Source of the DNA: Dentipellis sp. KUC8613
Lineage: Eukaryota > Basidiomycota > Agaricomycetes > Russulales > Hericiaceae
Assembly (NCBI GenBank): GCA_002286715.1
Contig: NSJX01000004.1
Span: forward strand, 12,253 to 76,252
Direction: 5' to 3'
DNA: 64,000 nt
Shown: piece by piece, positions 1-11,879 of the stretch
Layout of the letters: each line of letters begins with the position of its first letter
How positions within the stretch are numbered: the first letter of the stretch is position 1
Notes under the pieces: generated by a model
Seen by the model: only the letters and a program-made list of their open reading frames with translations
Database searches by the model: none
Told to the model about the DNA's origin: nothing
Made by a program: the position numbers and the translations under genes

Positions 1-2011
1 CAAAACCGGAGACCCTGAAAGTTAGGATCCCATGGCAACGTTGAGTCGATAGCGGTGGGCAGCGCGTAGTTGCACCGCTCCTGGCACCGAAACATCGACA
101 GCGCCTCCCACGCACGCCGTGACAGCGGGCCGTCAGTGGTCAAGACGTCGCCTTCCAGAAGCCGGGCAAAAATACCTGTCGGGATTGCGCGATGAAGAGG
201 GGCCATGAGATGGCCAGCGAGAGGCCAGTCGCACAGCGAGAAGAACGCGCGGTTTGGCGGGTGTCGGATCAGGAACTCGACTGGGAGGGGTGTGTTGAGA
301 ATGGGAGTAGGGTCACTTGGCGCCGCGCCAACGACGAAGCGGGCAGCACTGTCGTGAAGGAGCTGGATGGCGGTGAGGAACTGCAAGAGGTCGTCAATGA
401 CCCCGGCTGAGGGAACGGGCGGAGGGACTGTCGGCAGCGTATTCTTCTCACGCTGTCCTACCTCGAACTCGACATAGTGGCGACTGGCCCACTGATAGTC
501 GCGTGCTACTTGGGGATCAAGGAGAGAGAAGTCAGGCACACGAAAGAATGAGTCGGGGTAGATGGGGGGCAGGTGCCAAGTAGGGAAGTCAATACTTTCA
601 CAGAAGTCACCTGTGAGTGTCGCAAATGGCGGTGCCTGCTGGGAGCGCGAGACCACCATGCCGGGCTCGAGAGGGGAGTACACGGTCGGTGGCGCGCCCG
701 TTCGTGGATCAGGCAGGGCCGGGGCGCCAGCTGGCGCAGTCCAGGCGTGGAATTCTTGACGGTTTTCATGCATACGCTGCTCGACCTCCTCGTATACGAC
801 AGCGCTGCCTCTTCTGGCACGGGCCCGTCGTCTTCGTCGGCGTCCATCCTGTCGTCCTCATCCCAGTCGCCGTCCTCGTGCTCCTCGTCCGAATCCACTA
901 CTGTTTCTAGCTCGGGCATATCGGAATAAAGGTCGTCATGGAGGAAGGGGTTCGTCGTGGGTCGTGGAGTTGGTGGGCGCACCAGGCGTCCTGTCGCATC
1001 GAAGGCAGTTTCTTCGACCGTCGCTTGTACGAAACTCGTGGCGGTCTCGGCGGCGGAGGGAGATGGGGGCGCTGGGTGTGCTGGGCGTGCAGGCGGGCGG
1101 ACCTCTTTGATGTCCATCGGCGCATCCTCCTTTGCTGAAGTCGGCACATCGGGCCAGGCGGAGAGCATCCCCGCTTGCTCGAGGGCACGAAGAGCTTCGC
1201 GCACCTGCTCGAACGAACCGCTGTCACTCGCACTAAAAAGGAGGGGTGTCAGTGACGGTGTGGGGTACTGCAGCGAGGTGAGGTTGGGGAGCGGGCTTGA
1301 TACCCTCGTGAGGATAGCGGCAGGCGTCTTGGGGTTGAGTGACGGCATGTCGCGCTCCTCGTCGAAGCGTGGGGCATTCGGGTCGACTTGCAGCGGTACG
1401 ATCACGGGCGCAGAGACAGGCTCGTGCTTGGGTACAAGTGACGGACTGCGTCGCTCGTCGAGGCGCAGGGCATTCGGATCGGGGCGCGGCCACACAAGGT
1501 ATGGGGACTCGGGCTCGTACTTGGGCTCGACGGACGACGGCACCGCACTCTGCCAACCTGCTGCCTGCGCAAGGCCATCCCAGAAGTCGTCGGACAACTC
1601 CTCCGACGATGGGTCCGACTTGTACTGTCCGGGTATGGACCTACGAGCCCGCTGGGAGGCTCGCGAGTCGAGCAGTGCGCCATCGGGCGCTGTGACGACG
1701 ATGGGCAGTCGTGGCAGCTGTGCTTGCGCGGCATAGACGAGCACCTCGCTAGTGCGAGGGGCGCCCAGGCTCACTCCGAACTCTTTGAACAAAGGTGAGC
1801 GTTCGAAGAACTTTCGAAACACGTCAGGCTTACCTTTCTCCAGCCCCACTATCCCAAGCTCCATCTGATCGCTGTCGTGGTCGTCCTCCTGCGGGTCTCC
1901 GTACACGGCAGCCTCGAGTTCGCGTGACTGGCATATCTTGTCGACAAGCTTGCAGATGAACGCCAGCCCGGTGGGTGACGTGGGGCGTGCCGGCATATCG
2001 GGGGGCGACAT
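1..2011 (-). pseudogene. Downstream region of the retroelement polyprotein, runs off left edge
   Basis: The stretch begins with a short globular segment (about 40 residues around LVDKICQSRELEAAV). It continues as Pro/Glu-rich sequence with repeated motifs such as PKHEPVS and ends in a strongly acidic tract near 850. Near 795-825 the coding signal moves by one base into another frame. That frame stays open to position 1 and encodes aromatic-rich, structured-looking sequence (for example PIYPDSFFRVPDFSLLD at about 500-560). I recognise no conserved enzyme domain; it is not reverse transcriptase. It is probably a lineage-specific part of the polyprotein or a captured host-like domain. The protein is truncated by the window edge. 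Confidence 0.5.
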
Positions 2012-2092
2012 GTTCGCGAAGGTGAGCCCAGGAGGGCTGTCGGTGGAAGAGGTAGAAGAGGAGGAGGGAGTGGAGAGAGCAGATCCAAGATG

Positions 2093-4261
2093 TCATGGCC
2101 CTCGAAAGAGAGCATCGACGTCGAGACTAGCACGTGCATGTTCGAGTCCCGGTGGTGCAGCCACTCCGGGTGATCCGGGCGAGCGGGCCGTTGTGACAAC
2201 GTCTGTCACAGGGTCAGCAGTGACGGGGTCACTGTTGCAACTTGGTGACTCACCAAAGCCACCTGTCGTTCCTGCGTCGTCCGCGTCTGGCGCAGGACCG
2301 TTCCCGCTCGTCTGTCGTCCACTTCGGCCGTCGGGGCGCAAGAACGGCAAGATCCACGGATCCGGCCGCTGGCTGGGCAGGTCGAAGAAGAACCGCGCGA
2401 AGAAGTCGACGTGGCGCAGGGCCACATGGTCGTCTTCGTCGGCCCTTGTCGCATGAGCAGCATGCAGTGCTACCACGTCTTGGTAGTGCCGCCCCTGGCT
2501 GTCGACACCGTGCGCGACTTCGTAGGCATGCTCCGTCGAGAGCATCAAGGCCGCGAAGGCCTCCTGCTGGGTAAGAAAGTGTTCTTCTCGAAGAACATGC
2601 CTGACTTGCTCTTCAATAGGTCGGAGCCCCAGGCCGCGCAGCGACAGCGGGACTCCATCCGGAGCATAGGGGATTCGGGACACGTCAACACGTTCCAGCG
2701 TAGCATGCTGGACAATACTGCCAACGACGGGAAGCTGAGCGATGGGAGAGGACATAGGAGAGAGATTTCGAAGGTAGGTAGTCGTGTCTAGCACGGCTGG
2801 CTCTTCCTCCTCGTCGAGGAAGCTGCTTATATATGGGGAGCTCGCGACGGTCGCATAGCCGCTGTCCCCGTCGTGCGGTGGGGTCTCGGTAAGTGATCCA
2901 GCCTCCTCGTCTGCCTTGTAACCACTGACATTCGAAATTTCTAGGCCTGGTTGCATCGGCCTCGCAAAATCAGTCGCGATGTCGTCGCCTCCTGAATCAG
3001 GGTCTTCTACCTTGCTCAGTGGAAACGGGGTCCATGCGGCCGCATACACATTTGGCGTGTGTGTGTGCCAGGACATAGGATCAAGGGGGCCATCGCCTGC
3101 GCGTCCTGGAGGGCGTACCCACAACTCGAACCGCGCCTGGTTCGGATTGGTGGGTTCCTTGAACATCAGGTACGTTCCTTCTGTTCGTTCATCTATGCTG
3201 ACCAGATTTCCGCGCTGCCAGGGCCTTCCCAGAAGCATTGCAAACGGGACATTGTCTGCCACGTACATATTAGCGAGTGTCGCTACCGCCCCGCACCGCA
3301 GCCCAATGTTTTGTACCAAGCCCTGCAGGGTGCTCTGGTTCCTGTTCACGTCATTCATCCGTACCTTGGCTTCTACGTCCAGGGGCTGTTGTATGATTGC
3401 GCGGTATATGTCTGTTCGAACTACATTCAGCTCTGAACCGGTGTCAATTATGGCCCGGATTGGAGAACCGTTACATTCCATATTCACCGATATTAACAGC
3501 CCATGTGTCTTCGCACCAAAGACAAATGCTTCTGGGCTTTCAGGTTCTGATTCTGAGGTGAGTCCATTTCTCAGGTGCCCTATCTCGTCTCCCGTTGCAA
3601 GGAGATTAACGGATTTCATCTTCAGATTTTCGCTGAGGAGCTGGGCCATCTTGCGCGATACGCCAAGTAGCTCCCCGACAGTGACTGAGAACGGGGTCTT
3701 CAATAGTTCGTTCATCAACTTCGAGGGGTCTGCCAGTGCAGATATTGCGGACTTGCACGCCGTTGGCTTCCTGCAGTCGTCAGTGGGCTTCTCGGGGGCA
3801 CGCTGAGGTGCATGTGTGGCCCTAGTCTCCGTTAGGTCATCCATGTAGGCGTCGTCGTCATCGGGGTGGAACATGCGGCAGCCCGTGTCCATAGGTACGT
3901 ACTCTGTCAGTTTCTCCTTTGGCTTACTGACTGATGTTCCAGACTTCTTTGTTGAATTTCGAGGGGCTGGCTCAGCAGCTTGCCCCTTCTGGGGCTGGAT
4001 TTCGATTGGTATATCGAGTGGGTCGGATGGCGCGATGCTGGGTGCCGGGCGAGTGCGGCTGCATGTGGACAGTCCTCGCTCGCCCGGGATGGCGGCTTGT
4101 CGGATCGGTCTCGGTACGTTTGGGAACGCTTCTTTGGCGTTGGATTGTTGCCTGACCTTTTCTTTAGCAACCTGCCGGCTTGGTGGGTATACGCCATCAA
4201 GGACCTCGCGACGCCCGCCTCGCGAGACCGGTCGCGGTTCGGGCCTCACCACTGGCATCAC
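2093..4261 (-). pseudogene. Retropepsin-like aspartic protease region of the retroelement
   Basis: This 722-residue open stretch is in the same frame as the zinc-knuckle ORF, separated from it by a TGA at 4289-4291. The active-site motif IIDTGSELN lies at about 3430-3450 (Asp-Thr-Gly codons 3439-3447). The later hydrophobic-Gly element MLLGRPW fits the second half of a retropepsin fold. Proline/Ser-rich low-complexity sequence follows, and the stretch ends at a TGA (2093-2095). The next long stretch (from 2011) is again in the same frame 27 codons on. Either the TGA is a nonsense mutation or a short intron removes it: a possible donor at about 2130 pairs with an acceptor CAG just before 2030. 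The family role is cleavage of the gag-pol polyprotein. Confidence 0.7.
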
Positions 4262-4288
4262 ATCAGCGGCCCTGTCTGTGCTGCTGCG

Positions 4289-5991
4289 TCAGTAATGCAT
4301 GTCATGCAGTGGGTATGGATCGTCATGGTCGGCCCATGGCGAGGCCGGCTCGGCGTCTTCATCGTATGCAGGCTGACGCCTTCTGCCCTGACGACGACGG
4401 CGCGGTAGCATCTCGTGCTGGGCTGGCATGACGGGATGCCATTCTTGTTCGGAGTCTTCCGAGATGGGGTCGATGGTGGGTAAGTAATACACTTCTCCTG
4501 CCGACTCATACCCATCTGATTCGAGGAACGAGGCCGATAGGAAGTGCGCGCACGCAGACGGTCCAGCTTGCTCGTGCTCTACGACCTCGGCGAAGGTCTC
4601 ATTTCCAAAATGTCGTACCACCGAACCGTCGGCACGTGCAATCTGCCCATTTTCGTTTCGTTTCAAGATGCCGGTGTCCATCAACTTTGCCAGCGTTGGG
4701 CAGCGGGTCATACCATGTCCTCGCTCGCCACAGCCGTAGCAAGTCATATCGCTGGTTCCACTCCTGAAGGCGTAAGGTTAGGGCGAGGATGAGCGGCTGT
4801 TCATGTGCAGGGGAGTCTGTCGGGCAGGGCTAGGACTAGTTGCAGAAGCTTGGTATGCTGGCGGGGGAATAATCTTTTCTATATCCTTATCTAGTTTCAA
4901 TGCCTGATAATATTGCACTGGATAGTTCGGGTCTGAGACCTTCATGTTTGAGAGCTGAGAAATTAGGTCCTGCACTGTGGTTGACTCATTCTGCCGTTTC
5001 TGTCGTGGAGGGTCACGCCGTGGTGGTGTGTCCTGTGTACTGTCATGTTCTGGTTCGCAGTCTGACCAGCGGACCTTCTTGCTGCTTGAGGCGGAGCTTC
5101 GTCGGGAGAGGGTTCGATGGCGCCTCCGAGGGGGGCTGTCATCATCATCGGAGGAGGAGCTTGAGTCTTCAGTAACGTCCTTTCGCCAATCCGAGGTTTC
5201 TTCATGGTCTGATGCTTCCTCTTCTTCTTCAATGTTGCGGTCCATGTAGGAGTGTGAGTCAAAACAATCACGTGCAAGAAGAGAGAGAGCTGCATGGTAC
5301 ACCATGTCCATATCGAAGGGTTCATCGAGTGTTAAACTCTTATCGTCATTCAGCACTTTTTCTTCGATGCGCCTCCTTAGAGATAGACCAATACCTAGCC
5401 AGTAACTAGTGTTCTCATGGTCCTCATCTATCTTATTTCGTGTCCGCAGTTCCTGGGAAATGGACCTGAAGTTAATGTCGTAGTTCTTGAATGCCGCGGC
5501 AGTGGTTATCTTCTTTTTTTTGATTCTTCTCAACAAACTCGGTCAGGTCCCGGACACTGTATCGCTTGATGGTGCAATCGGCATCAAATCATTCCAGCAG
5601 ATTGGCGCGCAACATTTCCCAGTTTAATCGCTTATAGCTCTTCAGCGATTTGATGTACCGCTTGACCTTGTCTGAACAATAGTCCAAGACAGCCTGGCAC
5701 TTGTCTCGATCAGAGCGTACATTATGAATTTTGCAAAGCTTCTCATACTGCTTTACAAATTTGGTCACCTCGGCATAGTGTCCTTTGAATTTCTTGGGTG
5801 CCGACTCATCTCCCAAAGGTGGGAGGGTATAGATAGAGCGTTCCTCCATAGGGATTCCATCAATGGAGCTTGACATGTTGCTAAGCAAGTCAAATAATTC
5901 TGAGTCTCCTTCGACAGATAGGTTGTCAATATCAGGGAATTCAAGATCAATGGCGCCCCTCGCAGTGGGCTCCAGGATGACATGCGGAAAA
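4289..5991 (-). pseudogene. gag-like protein with CCHC zinc knuckle (broken)
   Basis: The N-terminal part (5589-5888, extending open to a TAG at about 5990) is a charged gag-like domain with a pattern such as KFKGHYAEVTKFVKQYEKL, resembling gag-like proteins of basidiomycete retroelements. After a TGA at 5589-5591 the frame continues for about 20 codons. It then shifts by one base in an eight-T run (5514-5521) and continues to 4778. That second part has an acidic Glu/Ser/Asp tract and an Arg/Ser-rich stretch. After a TAA at 4778-4780 the same frame enters a CCHC knuckle (CYGCGERGHGMTRC, about 4705-4745), which in the family binds RNA. The shift in the homopolymer could be an assembly error; the stops make a non-functional copy more likely. 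Confidence 0.65.
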
Positions 5992-6907
5992 TGTGATTCC
6001 TAGACAGATAACAGATTTTCCAACTTTCTCAGTTACTGCCTATTGAGTTTGGGGAGGCCTGATCTTAGAATAACTGAATAAATGAAGGAGGACTTACTTG
6101 ACTAATCAAGCTTAGATGGGCTTGTTTATGGGATTTTATACTTAAATTGAATGTGAAGAATTAATCACACTCAGAGGATGAATGGGGCTGAAAAGGAGCT
6201 ATCAAGATCCTGCTTGAAAGCTGACTGATATTCCTACTACGCTCTAGCCTAACGATGCTAGAGATACTAGATACAAACTGATCACGTGACAGACAATACT
6301 ACTGATTTTCCTGCTAAGGGAGCAACTGTGCTACACTGCTTAGCCAGGACTACTGAGGAGCGACGATAACAACGTATTCAAAAATCTACTCGCTTCCCTC
6401 TGCCCATTCCTGCTCTTCCCTTATATACCTTTTCCATCCTCTGCTGACTAATCCTCCTGAGTTTCCTTTAATGGCAATGCCTGGCCTGATTTGGACATTT
6501 TCTCGCCGAGAGAACTGCTCTGTCATCGATTGCTAAGGTGCTTAATCAGCTGTGAATGGTTCGTCAGCGATTGGTGAGCGATTGGTGAGCGATTGGTGAG
6601 CGATTTGTCAGATTAGTCTGTGCTTCGTCATCAGTTTAGATGTGATTTGTCAGTGGTACTGGTGCTTGGTCATCTGTGTATGTCATTCCTGTCCTGTCAA
6701 CAGAGTTAGTGGTGAGAGTGGGGCTGAGTCAGTTTGTCATTTGCCCTTAGTCAGAGTGGCTGGAGTCATGTGATCCTCAAAGTCTGCCTTGCCTGTCTGT
6801 TCCTTTCTTGAGTGTTCATTCCCTTGCATTATCGATGACCGATTTCATGCCCACACAACAGACGATGGGTATTTTGAGGGCTGCGAAGGCAAACAATACA
6901 TGACTAC
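5992..6907. other. Non-coding AT-richer stretch upstream of the gag frame
   Basis: About 0.9 kb with no supported gene. It lies where the 5' leader or LTR of the minus-strand retroelement would be. It contains a short tandem repeat (6567-6608) and a TGATCACGTGACA palindromic word at about 6280, also seen in the stem-loop at 15911. No LTR boundary can be set because the partner LTR is not in the window. Confidence 0.4.
6567..6608. repeat. 11-bp tandem repeat
   Basis: Unit GCGATTGGTGA is repeated perfectly three times, with a partial fourth copy ending GCGATTTG. Confidence 0.85.
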
Positions 6908-7693
6908 TTAGTGCCAGCCAAAGTATCGACGCAGGAACCGACGTATCCTGCCCTGCTCGCAGCGCTCGTGAGCTGCCAGCTCCTCATGGCTGAGGCTCTG
7001 CAACCGGTGCTGTCGTCCAGCACCTGCTGCCGAACACGTCGACCAGAGTTTGTACAGACCCCAGTCCAGCCAGACACGAGGTACGCGCAGGAGGCATGTG
7101 TACAACCCTCGTCGCATCCTCAGCATGGCCCAGTTCTCCCCTTCCTCCACAATCGCATCCACCATCACCCGGTTGCGCACCCACCCATCCTCTCCGTTGT
7201 CCAACCACAGGTCGGCCATCTGACTAACCTCCAGCCGGCGGTCGGGCAGTCCCTCGAGGACATACGTGTTGAAGAGCTCCGGGCAGCGGCGGATGGTGAG
7301 CATTTGCAGGGTCCACCCCATGTCCCAGGCGCAGCCTGGCAATAGGTCGATGGTGTCGACCGAGAGAGCTGGGGAGGACGAGGCATAGACAGAGCAGGCA
7401 GGGGAGGAGGAGTCCGAGTCGGAGGTTGTAGACGACGTGTTGTCGTCGTCGGTGCCGAAGATGTCGGCGGCTGTGACGGAGATGATGGTCATGAGCGAAT
7501 TGTTGGGTCCCGATGCCCAGATGCGTATGCGGGGCTCACGTGGCAGGACAGGCTCGGGAGGTTCGGGGGACGAGGTGTATGACGGGGGGTTGGAGTAGGA
7601 GGGCGGAGCGCGGGCGAGGTCCTCGTCATAGGAGGGGAGTGCGTTGAAGAAGGGGAGCGGGTAAAGAACGTCATAGATCGAGGTGGTGTTCAT
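6908..7693 (-). CDS. Hypothetical protein, 261 aa
   Basis: An uninterrupted 261-codon ORF with no recognised domain. Residues 20-50 are rich in Pro, Ser and Tyr (PPSYSNPPSYTSSPEPPEP). A Ser/Thr/Asp tract follows at about 85-110. A Trp- and Arg-rich C-terminal half (about 120-261) looks folded and contains several short hydrophobic/Trp patches. The ORF sits immediately upstream of the decayed retroelement on the same strand, so it may be an element-associated accessory ORF. Alternatively it is a lineage-specific host gene. Codon composition and the lack of stops favour a real or recently active gene. No TATA or intron was identified. Confidence 0.5.
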   Translation of the reverse strand: MNTTSIYDVLYPLPFFNALPSYDEDLARAPPSYSNPPSYTSSPEPPEPVLPREPRIRIWASGPNNSLMTIISVTAADIFGTDDDNTSSTTSDSDSSSPACSVYASSSPALSVDTIDLLPGCAWDMGWTLQMLTIRRCPELFNTYVLEGLPDRRLEVSQMADLWLDNGEDGWVRNRVMVDAIVEEGENWAMLRMRRGLYTCLLRVPRVWLDWGLYKLWSTCSAAGAGRQHRLQSLSHEELAAHERCEQGRIRRFLRRYFGWH

Positions 7694-8519
7694 GGCGGGA
7701 GCAGGAAATGAGGGGGCGACGCGAGTTGGTGGTTGTTCTCAAGTTTGTAGGCTAGGCGCTAAGCACGACATGTCTATATTGGCCAGGGTTGGCGCCGAGT
7801 GCTTCTGGCGCCACACAGACGGTTAGCCACACATCCTTCCTGATTTGGGTCACAGGTTCGGTGATCGTTCCGAGTCGGTGTCCATAGTCTCTGAGTCCCG
7901 ACACGATTCGGCATCTTCCGGCACAGGGTTAGGGCATACAGTTGTCTTGTACTACGACCCGACCACAACTTCTTCTTGTCCCGATGTCACGTCCCTCCGT
8001 TCTTTCATCGCTGCAATGGATCCGGGTGCGTGCCTTGTGATTCCTCCTATGTTGGCTGTTCCGCTGATTGAATGCTAAGGTGGGGGATGAAGTGTTGGTC
8101 TATCGTCATGATGGCTCAGTCGCAGTGGGTATCGTGGAGCGGCTGCGGGATCCGTGCAGTGCACGCAATGCAGTACGTTCCACTCATATGATTGGATTTT
8201 ATAGGGGTTTTCTTTCTTCAAACGAGGGGGGGGGTTATACTAACTTCTAGGGTTTTTCTTAAGGGAGTCGTCTTCCTCTGGGTCTACCTGCCGTCCTACC
8301 GGTGTATCGAATTTACAGAGTACGTCATATTAAATTATTAGGGCTCTATTTAAATGAAGATAATGATTAGTTCACAACTGGCCTTTCTGACTACCTCGGT
8401 CCTGTATCGTGAGGAGGAGGATGCAGAGCAGCATCGGCGGCTAGTAAATATATGGTAAAATAATGGGCAATATATATACGGGGAATATTCGGTTCATAGT
8501 ATGTGGTTTGTAAGTTTTA
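7694..8519. other. No supported gene; weak plus-strand ORF remnants
   Basis: Two short plus-strand frames overlap near 8068-8078 (7845-8078 and 8068-8250). The second reads GDEVLVYRHDG followed by a basic stretch, which faintly suggests a degraded protein but matches no family I can name. The rest is AT-rich with no clear promoter or RNA gene. Confidence 0.3.
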
Positions 8520-11500
8520 TGTCACCGTCCAAAACAAGTTTTGGGCGCGACAGCGGGTGGCGGTGGCGCGGGGGGGCAGCGCAAGGGTTTGAGGCGTCGT
8601 CGCGAAGGCGAACGACGCCGCGAGGGGGGGTACAACGCCGCGAGGGCGCATGTGACGTCGTCGGGGCGCAAGGCGCCGTCACGAGGGCGCGAGGCTCTTC
8701 GGTGGGGCGCAGGGCGCGTCAGTGGGGTGCCAGGCGGCGTTGGTGGGGTGCAGACGGCGAGGTGCGGGGAGCAGACGGCAGAGGGAGAGGCGCAGCATCG
8801 GCAGGACGCAAAGACGGTGGAACAGTGCGTAGACGGAGCGGCGGGGGGCGCAGACAGCGGCAAGGGGCGCAAAACAGCCCCATGGGGCCCTAGATCGGCG
8901 CGGCAGGGCGCAGACAGCGCGGCGGAGGGCACAGACAGCGGCGGCGGGCACAGAACAGTGGCGGCAAGGGCGCAGCAACGGCGTATGGGGCGGCGTGAAG
9001 GTGTCTGAGACACCGAGAGGGCGGAGATGGCGGGGCGTAGGCGTGCAGCGCGATGCAACGGCGCAGCGCAGCGACACGGCATGCAGGTGGCGAGACGGCA
9101 TGTGGGGCGGCTACAGGGCGCGCTGCCTGCGCCGTTGCTAAGGCGCACGGTGCAGCAACGCAGCGCGCAGGCGGCGATATGGCGAGTGGGGGGCGGCGAG
9201 TGAGCATGCCGCCCGCACCGTTGCTAGGGCCCGTGCTGCACGAAATGGCAGGTAGAGGCGGGTGGGATAATGAGAGAGCGCCGCCTGCGCTGTTGCTGGG
9301 GCGCACAGGGCACAGCAACAACACAAGGGCACAGCAGAGACCGTCTGTCGCGCTGTTCATCCCGAGACACGCCTGCTGCGTCGTTGCTAGGGCGCGTGGG
9401 GCGGCGAGAGCGCAAACATGGCGGCCTGTCGGGGTGCGTTGTTGCATGCAGTAATGGCGTCGCGTGCGCTGCGGGGCAGGGCGGAAAACGGTGCTGCGGG
9501 TCGCAGACGGCCCAGCGGGGCCTGAAGACGGCAGTGTAGGGCGGCAGAGGGTGGGGCGGGTCGCAGATGGCCCAGCGGGGTGTGCAGACGGCGGCTTGGG
9601 GCGCGCAGATGGCGGCTTGGGTCGCGGACGGTGCGGCAGGGCGGAAAACGGCGGCATGGGGCAGAAGACGGCGGCGTGGGGCATTGAGAGGGCGCAGCAG
9701 GGTGCAAAACCGCGGCGTGGGGTGCAGACGGCCTAGCTGGGGGCGCAGACGGCCCAGCTGGGCATCGGGAGGGTGCCGCGGGGTGTGCAGACGGCGCGGT
9801 GGGGCCTAGCTGGACGTGCAGACGGCCTGACTGGGCGAGCAGATGGCCCAGTGCGGCGGAAGACAGCAGCGTGGGGCGGAAGACGGCGCAGTGAGGCGCA
9901 GATGACCCAGCTCGGCGTTGAGAGGGACGTAATATCCCCAAACCACTGCTGCTGCGGCCTTCCTCACTATGTACTTACTCGAGTCTGTCAAGCTCAAAAA
10001 TCAAAGGAATGCGCGTCATACATTCGCCGATGTGCAGATTGCACAAATTTTCATACATGAGTGGGCGAATCCACTGTCGGTGACAGTGTTGGCGCACACA
10101 ACGCATCGCTGGTGAGTGAGGCCGTCAGTGGACAGTGGAGCACCAGGGGTGCGGGCGATGGGGCTGAGACGGCCGCGCAAGGCCACGAGCCACGAAACGG
10201 GGCCGCACAGCACGAGATGGCGCTGCCGAGGCGCGTCATGGTAGCGGCGGCGCGTGGAGTATGTGAAGGCAGCATCGGGGGGAAGCTACGAGGTGATGAC
10301 ACCAGGGCACACGACAGGGCGGCGTGGCATACGAGGAGGGCGTGAGAGAGACGACATGGTAGGTGATGCTGCAGAGGGCGGCCCTACGCCGTGAACACGA
10401 GCAAGGGCAAGAGTGTGTGTGGTGGGCGCACGCAATGTACCGGTGGAGGGGGGAGAGCGAGGGCCACAGAGGGCGAGGGCCATGGACGAGCATGCCGGCA
10501 GCGTGGGGCTATGAGCTGCAAGACGACGTTGTTGAGGGGTGTGATGGCGCTGTTGAGGCGCGATGCGGCGCGGCGGAGCGAGACGGGGGCGCAGCTGCGC
10601 AGCAGCACGTGGCAGCAGTGCAGAGCAAGTTGCGAAACAGCGCCGTTGAAGTGGGTGACGGCAGCGTGGCGGCGGGTGGTGATGGCGGCGTGAGGCCACG
10701 GGACGGCGCCGGAGACGGCACCGCCAGGCGCGATGCCGCGGCACGGGGACGCGAGACGACACCATTCGGCGTGGGTGCATGTAGTGGCCATGGGGACCGA
10801 GACGGCGCCGTTGTGTCTGCGTATAGACGGCGGAGCGGGGCGCGAGACATACGGGCGAGGAGGGGCTGCGTGAAGGCGGCAGGGGCACGAGAGAAGGCGT
10901 GGTAGACACGCGCGGGCGCAAGACAGTGACAGAGGGGGTGGCACGGCTGATGAGGGATGGCGTGCAGGCGGGGGCACGCGAGTGCGGCGGGGGTGCAAGA
11001 GATAGCGTGGCGGTCACGCAAGGGCGGCAGAGGCGTGAGATGAAGGGGTGAGAGAGCAAAAAAAAAAAAAAACAAGAAAAAAGACAAAAGAACATACCTT
11101 TTCACCGTTGGTCCTCCCCTCTCATCCATCATCGCATGTTTGAGTGGACATGCGGGTGTGTGGCCGTGCGTGCATGCATGCATGTGCGTGTGTGTGGTAG
11201 TGCCGGACATGCGCGGGTGCGGAGGGGCGGAGGGTGTCGTGGGTATGGGGGCGCAAAACAGCCACATGTGAGCGTGGAAGGGCGGTGGAATGGCGGTGCA
11301 GCAACATGCAAGGGCAGCGGGGGCGTGTGAGGGCGGCGGAGGTACAGGAGACGGCAGCGGAGACGCATCGTGGGCATGTGGGCGTGAACCGGCCATGCAC
11401 GGGGGCGAGATGTGCCGTGAGTGCGTGAGCACTGCAGCACGGCGGTGTGCGAGACACGGGTGGACACGCAAGATGCAGAGGGTGCAAGACATAGTTCTGC

Positions 11501-11640
11501 AGCGCGAGAGGTGGTGTTAGCGAGGAGGAGCGCGTAAGGGAGGGAGACTGACCGAGGAGCGAGTTGGGGCGGAAGTGGGCGGGAGATGGTGAGCTCGACA
11601 TGTGCACAATGCGCGATGAGTGGTGGTGAGTGGGCATAGG
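8520..11640. repeat. G-rich degenerate low-complexity block 1
   Basis: About 3.1 kb in which the plus strand is strongly G-rich and built from endless variants of a GCGCAGACGGCG / GGGCGCGAGACGGC word. The strand bias is strong and no unit is exact, so it behaves like an old satellite. A better-defined motif close to CCGTTGCTAGGGCGCAC recurs at about 9132, 9218, 9290 and 9381. Long stop-free frames occur in several phases, as expected from GC-rich repeats, and are not genes. An A-rich run interrupts the block at about 11056-11095. Confidence 0.75.
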
Positions 11641-11879
11641 AAGGCACGAGCCCGGGATCCCGGGCTCGCGCGGTCAGTACTTCTATGATAAACTCGAGAA
11701 TGCATAACAACGCACCTATAGCCATGTCCTCATTATCCAAGCCTCCAGATTATGTTTTCCCTTGATGAGCCGATGAGCACATTTGCAGCGTACTGAGAAG
11801 GGATGGTGGCAGGCAATTGGGGGATGGGAGATGGGAGAGCAAGACACAAGAGTGACTTGTCGCATTGTCCTCTGCGGTG

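Larger units (their letters stand above)
1..6907 (-). mobile_element. Degenerate LTR retroelement, gag-protease part
   Basis: On the minus strand a single decayed reading frame runs from about 5991 down through the left window edge. It carries a gag-like region, a CCHC zinc knuckle, a retropepsin-like aspartic protease and a long downstream region. This order is that of a fungal LTR retroelement polyprotein. No reverse transcriptase, RNase H or integrase is visible inside the window; it may lie beyond the left edge. The frame is broken by four in-frame stops (5589-5591, 4778-4780, 4289-4291, 2093-2095) and by two apparent one-base shifts (T-run 5514-5521 and about 795-825). No second LTR can be seen, so the element ends are unknown; 5992-6907 may include a 5' LTR or leader. 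Confidence 0.7.

Noticed and set aside
8068..8250. Small plus-strand ORF beginning GDEVLVYRHDG
   Set aside because: Too short, no recognisable family, no supported neighbours; kept only as a note in the interval.
9132..9395. Regularly spaced repeats as a CRISPR array
   Set aside because: Repeats are degenerate, spacers are themselves G-rich repeat sequence, there are no cas genes, and the organism is a fungus.
11050..11101. A-rich run as the poly(A) tail of a LINE or SINE
   Set aside because: No reverse transcriptase, Pol III promoter or target duplication could be tied to it; it is an interrupted simple A tract.
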